DNA from: Prochlorococcus marinus str. MIT 0917
Lineage (GTDB): Bacteria; Cyanobacteriota; Cyanobacteriia; PCC-6307; Cyanobiaceae
Direction: 5' to 3'
Assembly (NCBI RefSeq): GCF_027359575.1
Contig: NZ_CP114784.1
Location: 805,819-869,818 of the forward strand
DNA length: 64,000 nucleotides
The position numbers and the translations under genes were made by a program. The stretch's first letter is position 1. Every line of letters starts with the position of its first letter. Positions 55,017 through 64,000 of this stretch are shown piece after piece. Below the pieces are notes generated by a model. The model was not told where the DNA came from and made no database searches. It was given only the letters and a program-made list of their open reading frames with translations.

Positions 55017-56126
55017 ATGGTGATGGGAATGGGAAACAAATCTAGTTTCAACATGGATGAAGGAATCCTACCCAGTCAATCTGCACGTATTGAGGTTATT
55101 GGCGTTGGTGGCGGCGGAAGTAATGCCGTCAACCGAATGATTAATAGTGATCTTGATGGAGTCACATATCGGGTGCTCAACACAGATGCCCAAGCGCTTA
55201 TTCAATCATCCGCAACTCATAGAGTTCAACTTGGTCAAAGCTTAACTAGAGGTCTTGGAGCAGGTGGCAATCCAAGCATTGGGCAGAAGGCAGCTGAAGA
55301 GTCTAGGGCTGACCTTCAACAAGCCCTAGAAGGAGTTGACCTAGTATTTATTGCTGCTGGCATGGGAGGAGGTACTGGGACAGGGGCAGCCCCTGTCGTT
55401 GCTCAAGTTGCCAAAGAGAGTGGTGCTTTGACAGTGGGGATTGTTACCAAACCATTCAGTTTTGAAGGGAAACGTCGTTTAAGACAAGCTGATGAAGGTA
55501 TAGCAAGACTTGCAGAGAATGTTGATACATTAATTGTCATTCCAAACGACAGACTAAAAGACGTAATTTCAGGAGCGCCTTTGCAAGAAGCCTTTAGAAG
55601 CGCTGACGATGTTCTTATGAAAGGAGTTCAAGGAATAAGTGACATAATCACTTGTCCTGGATTGGTTAATGTAGATTTCGCTGATGTGCGCTCTGTGATG
55701 ACAGAAGCTGGTACTGCGCTTTTAGGTATAGGTTTAGGCTCTGGAAGGTCAAGAGCTCTAGAAGCAGCTCAAGCAGCTATCAACAGTCCTCTTTTAGAAG
55801 CAGCTCGAATAGATGGAGCGAAAGGATGTGTAATAAACATAACTGGAGGCAAAGATATGACTCTTGAAGATATGACATCTGCGTCTGAGGTCATATCCGA
55901 TGTAGTAGATCCAGAAGCAAATATCATTGTAGGTACTGTAGTTGATGAAAAACTTGAGGGAGAGATTCAAGTAACTGTTATTGCTACAGGATTTGACAGT
56001 AATCAAATTTATTCAAATGAACGAAATAGAGCAAGACTTTCGCCTCAATCACTCTACGAACAAGCAGAAGCTAGAGAATCAGGGGCTTCGATACCAGAGT
56101 TTTTACGTCTAAGACAAAATCGTTGA
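55017..56126 (+). CDS. ftsZ: Cell division protein FtsZ
   Basis: A tubulin-like GTPase that forms the division ring. The 369-residue protein has the tubulin signature [14 protein letters not shown], the N-terminal [18 protein letters not shown] and the synergy loop ([11 protein letters not shown]). The C-terminal linker is very short and the tail ends with [11 protein letters not shown], giving a compressed membrane-anchor binding peptide. Several in-frame ATG or GTG starts exist at 55017-55056. The 157-bp upstream gap probably carries its own promoter. Confidence 0.97.
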   Translation: MVMGMGNKSSFNMDEGILPSQSARIEVIGVGGGGSNAVNRMINSDLDGVTYRVLNTDAQALIQSSATHRVQLGQSLTRGLGAGGNPSIGQKAAEESRADLQQALEGVDLVFIAAGMGGGTGTGAAPVVAQVAKESGALTVGIVTKPFSFEGKRRLRQADEGIARLAENVDTLIVIPNDRLKDVISGAPLQEAFRSADDVLMKGVQGISDIITCPGLVNVDFADVRSVMTEAGTALLGIGLGSGRSRALEAAQAAINSPLLEAARIDGAKGCVINITGGKDMTLEDMTSASEVISDVVDPEANIIVGTVVDEKLEGEIQVTVIATGFDSNQIYSNERNRARLSPQSLYEQAEARESGASIPEFLRLRQNR

Positions 56127-56151
56127 AATTATCAAATTCCTCTTTTATTAA

Positions 56152-56250
56152 GGTGACCCGGAGTCCACGCCTGCTTTGAGCATCCCATATGGCTGCTACC
56201 TTCCGGTCCTGACCAGGTTTGAGCGTCACAGCCGCATGGGGCCGAGTCAC
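56152..56250 (-). ncRNA. ffs: Signal recognition particle RNA (4.5S-type)
   Basis: Read on the minus strand, the apical part GGTCAGGACCGGAAGGTAGC matches the universal SRP domain IV, including the GGAA tetraloop and the asymmetric internal loop. The ends GTGACTCGG and CCGGGTCAC pair to close the long hairpin. About 99 nt, the bacterial small form. It converges with ftsZ and partners ffh (28888-30351). The exact ends are estimated from pairing. Confidence 0.92.
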
Positions 56251-56290
56251 TAATATTCTAGCAATAGCTAAACACGTTATTAAGAATTAA

Positions 56291-57064
56291 ATGCAAACCA
56301 CAGAATTGGTTCGTTTTAAAAAGTTGGGCAAACAGATAACTGTATTAACTGCTTGGGATGCCATCTCATCCTCAATAGTCGAGGCCGCAGGTGCTGATGT
56401 TGTTCTAGTGGGAGATTCACTTGGGATGGTTGTCTTAGGACACGCAACTACACTTCCTGTCACGCTTGATCAAATGCTTCACCATACACAAGCTGTTTGC
56501 AGGGGATTTTGCAAGCCTTTTCACGAACAACCATTAGTAGTTTGTGATCTCCCTTTTCTAAGTTATCAATGTGGAGAGGACAAAGCCGTTGAAGCTGCTG
56601 GAACTCTCCTTAAAAATTCTTCAGCTTCAGCAGTGAAACTTGAAGGAGCGGAACCTGAAACTTTACTGGTAATTAAAAGACTTATCAGAATGGGAATCCC
56701 AGTAATGGGTCATCTTGGTTTAACTCCGCAGTCAGTTCATCAACTTGGATATAAATCTCAAGCAAGGGATAAAGATAGTCAAGATAAAATTTTCAAAGAT
56801 TCAAAAATGCTTCAAGAATCAGGATGTTTTGCAATAGTTCTTGAACATATCCCAGGAGAAATTGCCAGCCGGTTAAAAAAAGATCTAGCCATTCCTGTAA
56901 TTGGCATTGGAGCAGGCAGTGATTGCGATGGGCAGGTAAGAGTTACAGCTGATATTCTTGGCCTTTCAATTGCACAGCCTCCTTTTGCAAAGCCTTTAAT
57001 TGCAGGACGCAAACTTTGCATAGATGCCCTAAGAGACTGGATAAAATCTACTAATCTTGATTAA
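56291..57064 (+). CDS. panB: 3-methyl-2-oxobutanoate hydroxymethyltransferase
   Basis: It makes ketopantoate, the first step to pantothenate and coenzyme A. The 257-residue TIM barrel has [53 protein letters not shown] and [15 protein letters not shown]. The start ATG 56291 faces the SRP RNA gene. Its 3' end overlaps hemW on the other strand by 14 bp. Confidence 0.96.
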   Translation: MQTTELVRFKKLGKQITVLTAWDAISSSIVEAAGADVVLVGDSLGMVVLGHATTLPVTLDQMLHHTQAVCRGFCKPFHEQPLVVCDLPFLSYQCGEDKAVEAAGTLLKNSSASAVKLEGAEPETLLVIKRLIRMGIPVMGHLGLTPQSVHQLGYKSQARDKDSQDKIFKDSKMLQESGCFAIVLEHIPGEIASRLKKDLAIPVIGIGAGSDCDGQVRVTADILGLSIAQPPFAKPLIAGRKLCIDALRDWIKSTNLD

Positions 57065-58280
57065 GTGAATCCCACCATAAAAACATCTGAATCAAAATCT
57101 GATTGCTAATTTGCATCCCCTTGGGATCACTTAAAAAATATCTTCCATTGTTTCTTAATATAGATCCTTCTTTTAAATAATTAAGCCAATATTCCTCCAG
57201 TAATTTTAAATTTTTGTCGCATTCTTTTTGAGTCCATCCAACATTTTTAGCAAGTTCCTCAAAATGAACACCTTCACGTCTCCTCAGACCAATCATCAAA
57301 AGCTCATCCAAGGGCATCGGTGTTGAAATTTCATTTAACAAAGTTTTCTCTAATAATTGACTTTCTTGTTGCTCAAGCCAATTTTTATAACCAGCAATTG
57401 TTCTGGGTCTAGAGAATCTCTCACCCCAAGGAGAACTTGTTGCGCCCATCCCAAAGCCCCACCAACCAGAACCACTCCAATACATACGATTATGTCTAGA
57501 TGCATGTCCAGGTAATGAATAACTTGAAATCTCGTATCTAGAGAAACCGCTACTTTTAAGAAATCTATTAGTTTCAAAATCTATTTTTTGAGCTTCAGAT
57601 TCAATTGGGATATTCAACTTACCTCTTTTGTGTATTCTTCCAAAAACCGTATCTGGTTCGATAGTTAAATCATATATTGACAAATGAGGAGCTTCCGTTT
57701 TAACTGCTTGTTCTAACTCTTCAATCCACTTAGACAAATTTAAACCTGGAAGATTTTGAATCAAATCAAGACTCCAGCTTTTTAGCATTCCCTCTTTATA
57801 TAAGTTATTTACCCAATTACACGCCTCAATTAATTGTGAACGATTATGTTTTCTACCAATAGAAGCTAAAATTGTGTCATCAAAGGCCTGTCCTCCCAAG
57901 CTAAATCTATTGATTCCAATTTCTACATATCCATTCAGATCATTTTTCAAAAATGTTGCTGGATCAACCTCCATAGTTATCTCCGCACCATCTTGAAATC
58001 CAAATTTTTTTTGAAGATTTTTTAATAAACCACCTAGCTCATTTTTTTTCAATAAAGAAGGGGTTCCACCACCCAAATAAATTGTTGAAAGTGCAGGACC
58101 TTTAGGGGAAATTGAAATCTCTCTATTAATTAAATCCAAATATGAGTTAATAGAAGTTATCCCTGGACTACCTGTAGCTTGAACGCTATCACCTAAAGGG
58201 ATAATGGAAAAATCACAGTAAAAACATCTTTTATGGCAAAAGGGTATGTGCAAATATGCACTTCTTGGTGGGGCTACCAT
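57051..58280 (-). CDS. hemW: HemW-type radical SAM protein (HemN-like)
   Basis: A 409-residue radical SAM protein with [16 protein letters not shown] (cluster CxxxCxxC), the GGGTPSLL motif, [10 protein letters not shown] and a C-terminal HemN domain. HemW members are heme chaperones rather than coproporphyrinogen oxidases; the CYCDF form of the cluster and the length favour HemW over HemN. It converges with panB and is divergent from the PIN/TRAM gene. Confidence 0.9.
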   Translation of the reverse strand: MVAPPRSAYLHIPFCHKRCFYCDFSIIPLGDSVQATGSPGITSINSYLDLINREISISPKGPALSTIYLGGGTPSLLKKNELGGLLKNLQKKFGFQDGAEITMEVDPATFLKNDLNGYVEIGINRFSLGGQAFDDTILASIGRKHNRSQLIEACNWVNNLYKEGMLKSWSLDLIQNLPGLNLSKWIEELEQAVKTEAPHLSIYDLTIEPDTVFGRIHKRGKLNIPIESEAQKIDFETNRFLKSSGFSRYEISSYSLPGHASRHNRMYWSGSGWWGFGMGATSSPWGERFSRPRTIAGYKNWLEQQESQLLEKTLLNEISTPMPLDELLMIGLRRREGVHFEELAKNVGWTQKECDKNLKLLEEYWLNYLKEGSILRNNGRYFLSDPKGMQISNQILIQMFLWWDSLNQD

Positions 58281-58388
58281 TTGAGCTCTAAATATACAAA
58301 CCCAAATAAATGGTCACTTTTACAATCCAAATCTTTGAAAATAAATAAAGCTTTAGTAAAAAACGAGAAGCAAGCATAACCTGAATAT

Positions 58389-59498
58389 ATGGCAGACCTA
58401 TTTATTCTGGTTTTATTTCTTATATCAGGTGCAATCACCGGATGGATTGGTGTGAATTGGTTGCCTGATGAGACTTTAGATCATATTACTAATTTAAAAA
58501 ATTTAAAAATTGCTCTTTCAGGATTAACAGCTCTTGTAGGACTTTTAATAGCCTTCCTTTTTCAGCAATTTAGAAATAAATTAACAAAAAGAATAAGAAC
58601 TATGCCAACAGATCTTCTGGTTAGTAGATCTATTGGCATAGTTCTTGGACTTATCATTGCAACTCTTTTATTAGTACCTGTACTACTTTTACCGTTACCC
58701 GCTGAATTGTTTTTTGTAAAGCCTATTTTTGCTGTACTTAGCAACATTTTTTTTGGAGTACTTGGATATAACCTTGCCGATGTTCACGGGCGAACAGTTT
58801 TACGCCTTTTCAATCCAAATAGCACTGAATCTTTGTTAATGGCAGATGGTATTCTAACTCCAGCTAGTGCGAAAGTTTTAGATACCAGCGTTATAATTGA
58901 CGGTCGCATTCAGTCTCTCCTTAGATTTGGACTTATAGAAGGGCAAATAATCGTAGCTCAATCAGTTATGGATGAGCTACAAAAACTAGCTGACTCAAGT
59001 AACAACGAAAAGCGAGGAAAAGGAAGGAGAGGACTAAAATTACTTAACCAATTAAGAGAAAGTTATGGAAGAAGATTAGTTATTAACAGTACAAAATATG
59101 AAGGGGAAGGAACTGATGAAATTCTTTTAAAATTAACCTCAGATATCTCAGGAATATTAATCACTGTCGATTACAACTTATCTCAAGTAGCTCTAGTCCA
59201 AGAAATAAAAGTTCTTAACTTAAGCGATCTAGTACTTGCAGTTAGACCAGAAGTTCAACCTGGTGAAAAGTTAAATTTAAAAGTAGTTAGAGAAGGTAAG
59301 GAAAACTCACAAGGGATTGCTTATCTTGAAGATGGCACAATGGTAGTTATCGAGGAGGGTCTCCAATGGATTGGTAAAAGAATAGAAGTAGTTGTGACTG
59401 GAGCATTACAAACACCGACGGGCCGAATGGTTTTTAGTAAAGCTTCAAATGATCAGCCCCCGAACAAATTTGAACAAACAAAAGCATCTCAAGGCTAG
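58389..59498 (+). CDS. PIN/TRAM domain integral membrane protein (YacL-like)
   Basis: A 369-residue protein: four N-terminal membrane helices (about 1-130, with LFILVLFLISGAITGWIGVN), then a PIN-type nuclease domain with acidic residues (KVLDTSVIIDGRI near 162, VTVDYNLSQVA) and a C-terminal TRAM domain. The family (YacL in Bacillus) is thought to be a membrane-bound RNase, but function is unproven. It lies 38 bp before clpR, possibly one unit. Confidence 0.85.
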   Translation: MADLFILVLFLISGAITGWIGVNWLPDETLDHITNLKNLKIALSGLTALVGLLIAFLFQQFRNKLTKRIRTMPTDLLVSRSIGIVLGLIIATLLLVPVLLLPLPAELFFVKPIFAVLSNIFFGVLGYNLADVHGRTVLRLFNPNSTESLLMADGILTPASAKVLDTSVIIDGRIQSLLRFGLIEGQIIVAQSVMDELQKLADSSNNEKRGKGRRGLKLLNQLRESYGRRLVINSTKYEGEGTDEILLKLTSDISGILITVDYNLSQVALVQEIKVLNLSDLVLAVRPEVQPGEKLNLKVVREGKENSQGIAYLEDGTMVVIEEGLQWIGKRIEVVVTGALQTPTGRMVFSKASNDQPPNKFEQTKASQG

Positions 59499-59536
59499 AT
59501 CTAGCTAGGCTCGAATCCAAGAAGACTTAACTTCAT

Positions 59537-60211
59537 ATGACTGCATCTTCCCCGTATTATGGCGATTCTGCCGTAATGAGAACACCGCCCCCTGATTTAC
59601 CATCGCTTCTCCTGAAAGAAAGGATAGTTTATTTAGGCTTGCCACTATTTTCCGATGATGATGCCAAAAGGCAGCTTGGAATGGATGTAACTGAACTAAT
59701 TATTGCCCAACTTCTTTTTCTCGAATTTGATAATTCTGAAAAACCTATTTATTTTTATATTAACTCAACTGGAACGAGTTGGTACACAGGAGATGCAATC
59801 GGATTTGAAACCGAGGCCTTTGCGATCTGCGACACTCTCAGATACGTGAAGCCTCCAGTTCATACTATTTGCATAGGCCAAGCCATGGGGACCGCAGCAG
59901 TAATACTCTCGGCCGGTACGAAAGGGCAACGAGCAGCATTACCTCATGCGTCAATTGTCCTTCATCAGCCCAGAAGTGGCGCTCAAGGCCAAGCAACTGA
60001 TATTCAAATCAGAGCAAATGAGGTTATTCACAACAAAAAAGCAATGCTAGAAATCCTCAGTCATAACACTGGGAGATCAGTAGATCAATTATCCAAAGAC
60101 TCAGATCGCATGAGTTATCTTAACCCTAGTGAGGCAGTTGAATACGGGATTATAGATCGCGTTCTTACCAGTAGAAAAGACTTACCAGGCGAAAAGGTTT
60201 TGCCCACATAA
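59537..60211 (+). CDS. clpR: ClpR, inactive ClpP paralogue
   Basis: A 224-residue ClpP-fold subunit. The serine position is occupied by Gly118 (GQAMGTAAVILSAG, where ClpP has A-S-M-G); His143 (VLHQP) is retained. A roughly 15-residue N-terminal extension precedes the conserved fold. Catalytically silent ClpR forms mixed rings with ClpP3 in cyanobacteria and chloroplasts. clpP3 follows after 58 bp. Confidence 0.95.
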   Translation: MTASSPYYGDSAVMRTPPPDLPSLLLKERIVYLGLPLFSDDDAKRQLGMDVTELIIAQLLFLEFDNSEKPIYFYINSTGTSWYTGDAIGFETEAFAICDTLRYVKPPVHTICIGQAMGTAAVILSAGTKGQRAALPHASIVLHQPRSGAQGQATDIQIRANEVIHNKKAMLEILSHNTGRSVDQLSKDSDRMSYLNPSEAVEYGIIDRVLTSRKDLPGEKVLPT

Positions 60212-60269
60212 GTAAAAATAATTTTCAATTTTTTAATCATCACCCTAAACAACTCAAAATCAATCAGCC

Positions 60270-60872
60270 ATGCCAATAGGTACTCCAAGCGTTCCATACC
60301 GTCTTCCAGGAAGTCAATTTGAAAGATGGGTTGATATATATACAAGACTTGGTGCGGAAAGAATTCTATTTCTTGGTCAAGAAGTAAACGACGGCATTGC
60401 AAATAGCCTCGTAGCGCAAATGCTTTATCTTGATTCTGAAGACAGTAGTAAGCCCATCTATTTGTATATCAACAGTCCTGGAGGCTCCGTAACAGCAGGA
60501 TTAGCGATCTATGACACGATGAGATATGTAAAAAGTGATCTTGTAACCATTTGTGTTGGATTAGCGGCCTCAATGGGTGCCTTTTTACTCTCTGCAGGGA
60601 CAAAAGGTAAAAGACTTGCATTACCTCACAGTAGAATCATGATTCACCAGCCACTTGGCGGTACTGCTCAAAGACAAGCGAGTGACATAGAAATTGAAGC
60701 CCGAGAAATTCTCAGGATAAAAGAAATGCTCAATAAATCCATGGCAGAGATGACTGGACAAACATTTGAAAAGATTGAAAAAGATACTGATCGTGATTAC
60801 TTTTTGAGTGCGGAAGAAGCAAAAAATTATGGCCTAATCGACCGAGTGATAACCCACCCAAATGAAAGTTAA
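60270..60872 (+). CDS. clpP3: ATP-dependent Clp protease proteolytic subunit ClpP3
   Basis: A 200-residue active ClpP: Ser101 in [14 protein letters not shown], His126 in IMIHQPLGG and a late Asp in [15 protein letters not shown]. Cyanobacterial ClpP3 pairs with ClpR and the ClpC chaperone to form an essential protease. The start ATG 60270 is preceded by the clpR stop and an AT-rich 58-bp gap. ilvC follows after 129 bp. Confidence 0.95.
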   Translation: MPIGTPSVPYRLPGSQFERWVDIYTRLGAERILFLGQEVNDGIANSLVAQMLYLDSEDSSKPIYLYINSPGGSVTAGLAIYDTMRYVKSDLVTICVGLAASMGAFLLSAGTKGKRLALPHSRIMIHQPLGGTAQRQASDIEIEAREILRIKEMLNKSMAEMTGQTFEKIEKDTDRDYFLSAEEAKNYGLIDRVITHPNES

Positions 60873-60977
60873 GATAAAAAGTTTGTTGTTCTCATAAATT
60901 AAATTGTCTTGATAGTCAAAAAAATATATCAATGAAAGTGGATTCGATAGCACTCTATTTCGTAAGCTCAGCCTTAA

Positions 60978-61997
<1,020 letters not shown>

Positions 61998-62003
61998 AAT
62001 ATC

Positions 62004-63008
62004 ATTCATATAATCTCACTTGCAGTTATTCTCGACCTTTTAATAGGCGACCCTAAAAGCTTGCCACACCCTGTCCAATTAATGGGTGTGGTTATTAGTT
62101 TTTTGAGAAGATTAGCTGAAAGTATTGCGAACGAAAATAAATCAAAATTATATATAGGAGGTTTAATATTGACCTTGATAGTATTATCATTAAGTGGTTT
62201 ATCTGGATGGCTTTTAGAAAGATTATTTTTATTTTATAAAGTAAAAAATCCAATATTAAGTACATTATGCTTTGCATTTATCTTAAGTAGTTCTCTTGCT
62301 TCGAGAAGTCTAAATAAAAGTATTTTAGAAATTCTAAATTTACTAAGAAACAAAAATCCTGAAAATAATCTAAGTAATTTAAGACAAAAATTAAGTCTTA
62401 TAGTTGGCAGAGATGTAGAGAATTTAGATACAAATGAAATTCTTAGAGCTTCGGCTGAAACAGCGAGTGAAAATTCTGTGGATGGTATTTTTGCTCCATT
62501 ATTTTGGATGTTTATAGGAACTATTTTCTGGGAATTTAATCTATCCACTCCAGGGCCATTGGCAATGGCATGGATCTTTAAAGCATCTAGCACCATTGAT
62601 TCAATGCTTGGATACAAAGATGGCAAATTAAAGTGGCTTGGCTTCACAGGTGCGAAGCTGGATGATCTAATGGTATGGATTCCTTCAAGAATTGTATTAA
62701 TTACTCTTCCTTTTTGCTGTAAACCAAAGCATTCAATTTTAAAAACGATAAGATATTCCTGGAAGGATGGAATAGCAGATTCCTCGCCAAACTCAGGCAT
62801 TTCTGAAGCAATATTTGCTTATTGCGCAGAAGTAAGAATGGGAGGATTAAACTATTACAAAGGGGTAAAAAATATAAAGCCCATAATTGCAAAATCTTAT
62901 CCAATAGCAAGTATAAATTCTGTAAAAAAGATCCTTAATCTAAGTATTAGACTTGAAATCGCTTGGCTATTATGTTTTTCAATAATAATAAAATATATTA
63001 ATTTGTAA
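62004..63008 (+). CDS. cobD: Adenosylcobinamide-phosphate synthase (CobD/CbiB)
   Basis: A membrane enzyme of cobalamin synthesis that attaches aminopropanol phosphate to the corrin. The conserved N-terminus VILDLLIGDPKSLPHPVQLM can be read in the frame directly after the ilvC stop, but the first TTG (62061) lies inside it, and no ATG, GTG or TTG comes before. I therefore place the start tentatively at ATT 62004 (ATC 62001 and ATA 62010 are alternatives). About 334 residues, several membrane helices, and later SAETASENSVDGIFAPLFW. It converges with the sugar transferase (2 bp between stops). Confidence 0.85.
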   Translation: MHIISLAVILDLLIGDPKSLPHPVQLMGVVISFLRRLAESIANENKSKLYIGGLILTLIVLSLSGLSGWLLERLFLFYKVKNPILSTLCFAFILSSSLASRSLNKSILEILNLLRNKNPENNLSNLRQKLSLIVGRDVENLDTNEILRASAETASENSVDGIFAPLFWMFIGTIFWEFNLSTPGPLAMAWIFKASSTIDSMLGYKDGKLKWLGFTGAKLDDLMVWIPSRIVLITLPFCCKPKHSILKTIRYSWKDGIADSSPNSGISEAIFAYCAEVRMGGLNYYKGVKNIKPIIAKSYPIASINSVKKILNLSIRLEIAWLLCFSIIIKYINL

Positions 63009-63010
63009 GC

Positions 63011-63763
63011 TCAATATGCCCCTCTATCCATTGGAAAAATTAATACTCCTAATGTAAGAATAATGATTTCCAAATCAAGTATAAAATTTCTATTTCTTGC
63101 ATAAGCTAAATCTAATTCAACCCTTTTTTTATAACTAAGATTATTTCTACCACTAACCTGCCATAAGCCAGTGAGGCCTGGTCTAACAGATATAACTTCT
63201 TCCATAAAAAGGCTGTATTTGTTTATTTCATTACTCACTATTGGTCTAGGGCCAACAACACTCATTTCTCCTTTTAAAACATTAAAGAATTGGGGTAATT
63301 CATCTAGGCTAGATCGTCGAAGAAATCTACCTAATTTTGTTATCCTAGGATCCTTACGTAATTTAAAATCTTTTTCAAATTCCTTTCTCATAAGAGGATA
63401 TTTCTCTAATAAATTTGGAAGCAAATCATCAGCATTCTTATACATAGTACGAAACTTAATACATCCAAATTCTCTATAGTTTCTTCCTATTCTTTTTTGA
63501 ATATAAAAAACAGATCCTGAAGAACTTAACTTTACTAAGATTCCAATTAAGATAAATACTGGTGAACCTAGAGTTAAAACTAGCAAAGAAAAAATGACAT
63601 CACCTATTCTTTTTAATGTCCGTCCATAACGACTTTGATTTCTTATTATTTCTACAGCAAGCAAAGAAGAAGGTTCTTTTGAGATTACTTCAAAAGGAAT
63701 TCTTGGAGATCCTTTACGAAACTCAGACCAACGTAATAAAGATTTTCTTGAATTAGTTTGCAC
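63011..63763 (-). CDS. Polyprenyl-phosphate sugar-1-phosphate transferase
   Basis: It starts an oligosaccharide on undecaprenyl phosphate, for LPS O-chains or exopolysaccharide. The 250-residue protein has one N-terminal membrane helix (GDVIFSLLVLTLGSPVFILI) and the WbaP/WcaJ-type catalytic domain: CIKFRTMYKNADDLLP, RRSSLDELPQFFNVLKGEMS, VGPRPIVSNEINK and VRPGLTGLWQVSGRN. The sugar is unknown. It probably opens a surface-polysaccharide region beyond the right edge. Confidence 0.93.
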   Translation of the reverse strand: MQTNSRKSLLRWSEFRKGSPRIPFEVISKEPSSLLAVEIIRNQSRYGRTLKRIGDVIFSLLVLTLGSPVFILIGILVKLSSSGSVFYIQKRIGRNYREFGCIKFRTMYKNADDLLPNLLEKYPLMRKEFEKDFKLRKDPRITKLGRFLRRSSLDELPQFFNVLKGEMSVVGPRPIVSNEINKYSLFMEEVISVRPGLTGLWQVSGRNNLSYKKRVELDLAYARNRNFILDLEIIILTLGVLIFPMDRGAY

Positions 63764-63812
63764 AAATTATTGAGTTAGTAATCTCAAGACTCCAGATTTA
63801 CAGACTACTTAA

Positions 63813-64000
63813 TTAGTAATTTCTTGATGAAGCACCAAGGTCACTAGTCGCAATGTCACAAGATTTGATATGCTCCCTCCAAACTCTATTTATGGTTTTC
63901 TCAAATCTATTTTTAAATGAATCTTGAGAAAAAGAATTACTCCAATCTCTAATCGACTCAGGGTTTAAATCTCTCCAAAGTTGTTTTTCCTTAAAAAATT
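63813..64000 (-). CDS. C-terminal end of an unidentified protein, partial
   Basis: An open frame enters from the right edge and stops at TAA 63813-63815, giving about 62 residues. Seen: KEKQLWRDLNPESIRDWSNS, FKNRFEKTINRVWREHIKS and the ending DLGASSRNY. It has no membrane segment. Its charged, aromatic helical end and its place 50 bp before a sugar transferase suggest a glycosyltransferase or related polysaccharide enzyme, but I cannot identify it. Confidence 0.6.
   Translation of the reverse strand, partial: FFKEKQLWRDLNPESIRDWSNSFSQDSFKNRFEKTINRVWREHIKSCDIATSDLGASSRNY

Noticed and set aside
62234-62800. Long minus-strand frame (188 codons) inside cobD
   Set aside because: It is antisense to well-conserved CobD sequence; its composition mirrors the sense codons.

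Overview
The window looks like the chromosome of a marine picocyanobacterium, most likely Prochlorococcus. It is strongly AT-rich and densely packed with short or overlapping gene junctions. It carries lineage-typical genes: nickel superoxide dismutase with its processing protease, ClpR/ClpP3, ZipN/Ftn2, cyanobacterial DUF3611, DUF1517 and DUF3122 proteins, a ThiE with an N-terminal extension, cobalamin genes, and tRNAs without encoded CCA. The GC level suggests a NATL-like rather than a MED4-like strain; that is an impression, not a calculation.

Bases 1-6450 are an accessory, recombining region. They hold the tail of one TPR/GT41 (SPINDLY/OGT-type) glycosyltransferase gene, a complete second copy, and a third gene that shares its first 1035 bp (spacer plus N-terminal TPRs) with the second but ends in a 2-oxoglutarate/Fe(II) oxygenase-like domain. 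Directly after it lies a short fossil of another GT41 C-terminus, then about 1 kb of decayed, AT-rich DNA with only doubtful small ORFs.

Bases 6450-32450 are core genome: lexA with a twin operator, argF, ftsH, ribD, cobL, nadK, pheS, surE, ribF, thiE-thiS, larB, ispF, trmD, era, phoH, rpsP, ffh and zipN. A kdsB-HAD gene pair sits between ispF and trmD and may be a local insertion. Three small proteins (30, 55 and 45 aa) can be read in gaps that otherwise look empty.

Bases 32450-61000 continue with pdhA, a group 2 sigma factor, nnrD/E, mnmA, lnt, an exported FKBP, sodN-sodX, trpC, lpd, an rRNA/tRNA methyltransferase, murA, tRNA-Leu, argD, folC, an FAD oxidase with an amidohydrolase, tRNA-His, miaB, a ddl-(hypothetical)-ftsQ-ftsZ division cluster, the SRP RNA, panB, hemW, a PIN/TRAM protein and clpR-clpP3. 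Both partners of the signal recognition particle (ffh and its RNA) and several division genes (zipN, ftsQ, ftsZ) are present.

Bases 61000-64000 hold ilvC, a cobD whose conserved N-terminus has no normal start codon, a polyprenyl-phosphate sugar transferase, and the C-terminus of an unidentified gene. The last two probably mark the edge of a surface-polysaccharide region. The most interesting part is the mosaic TPR family at the left end, where one TPR recognition module is joined to two different protein- or glycan-modifying domains.
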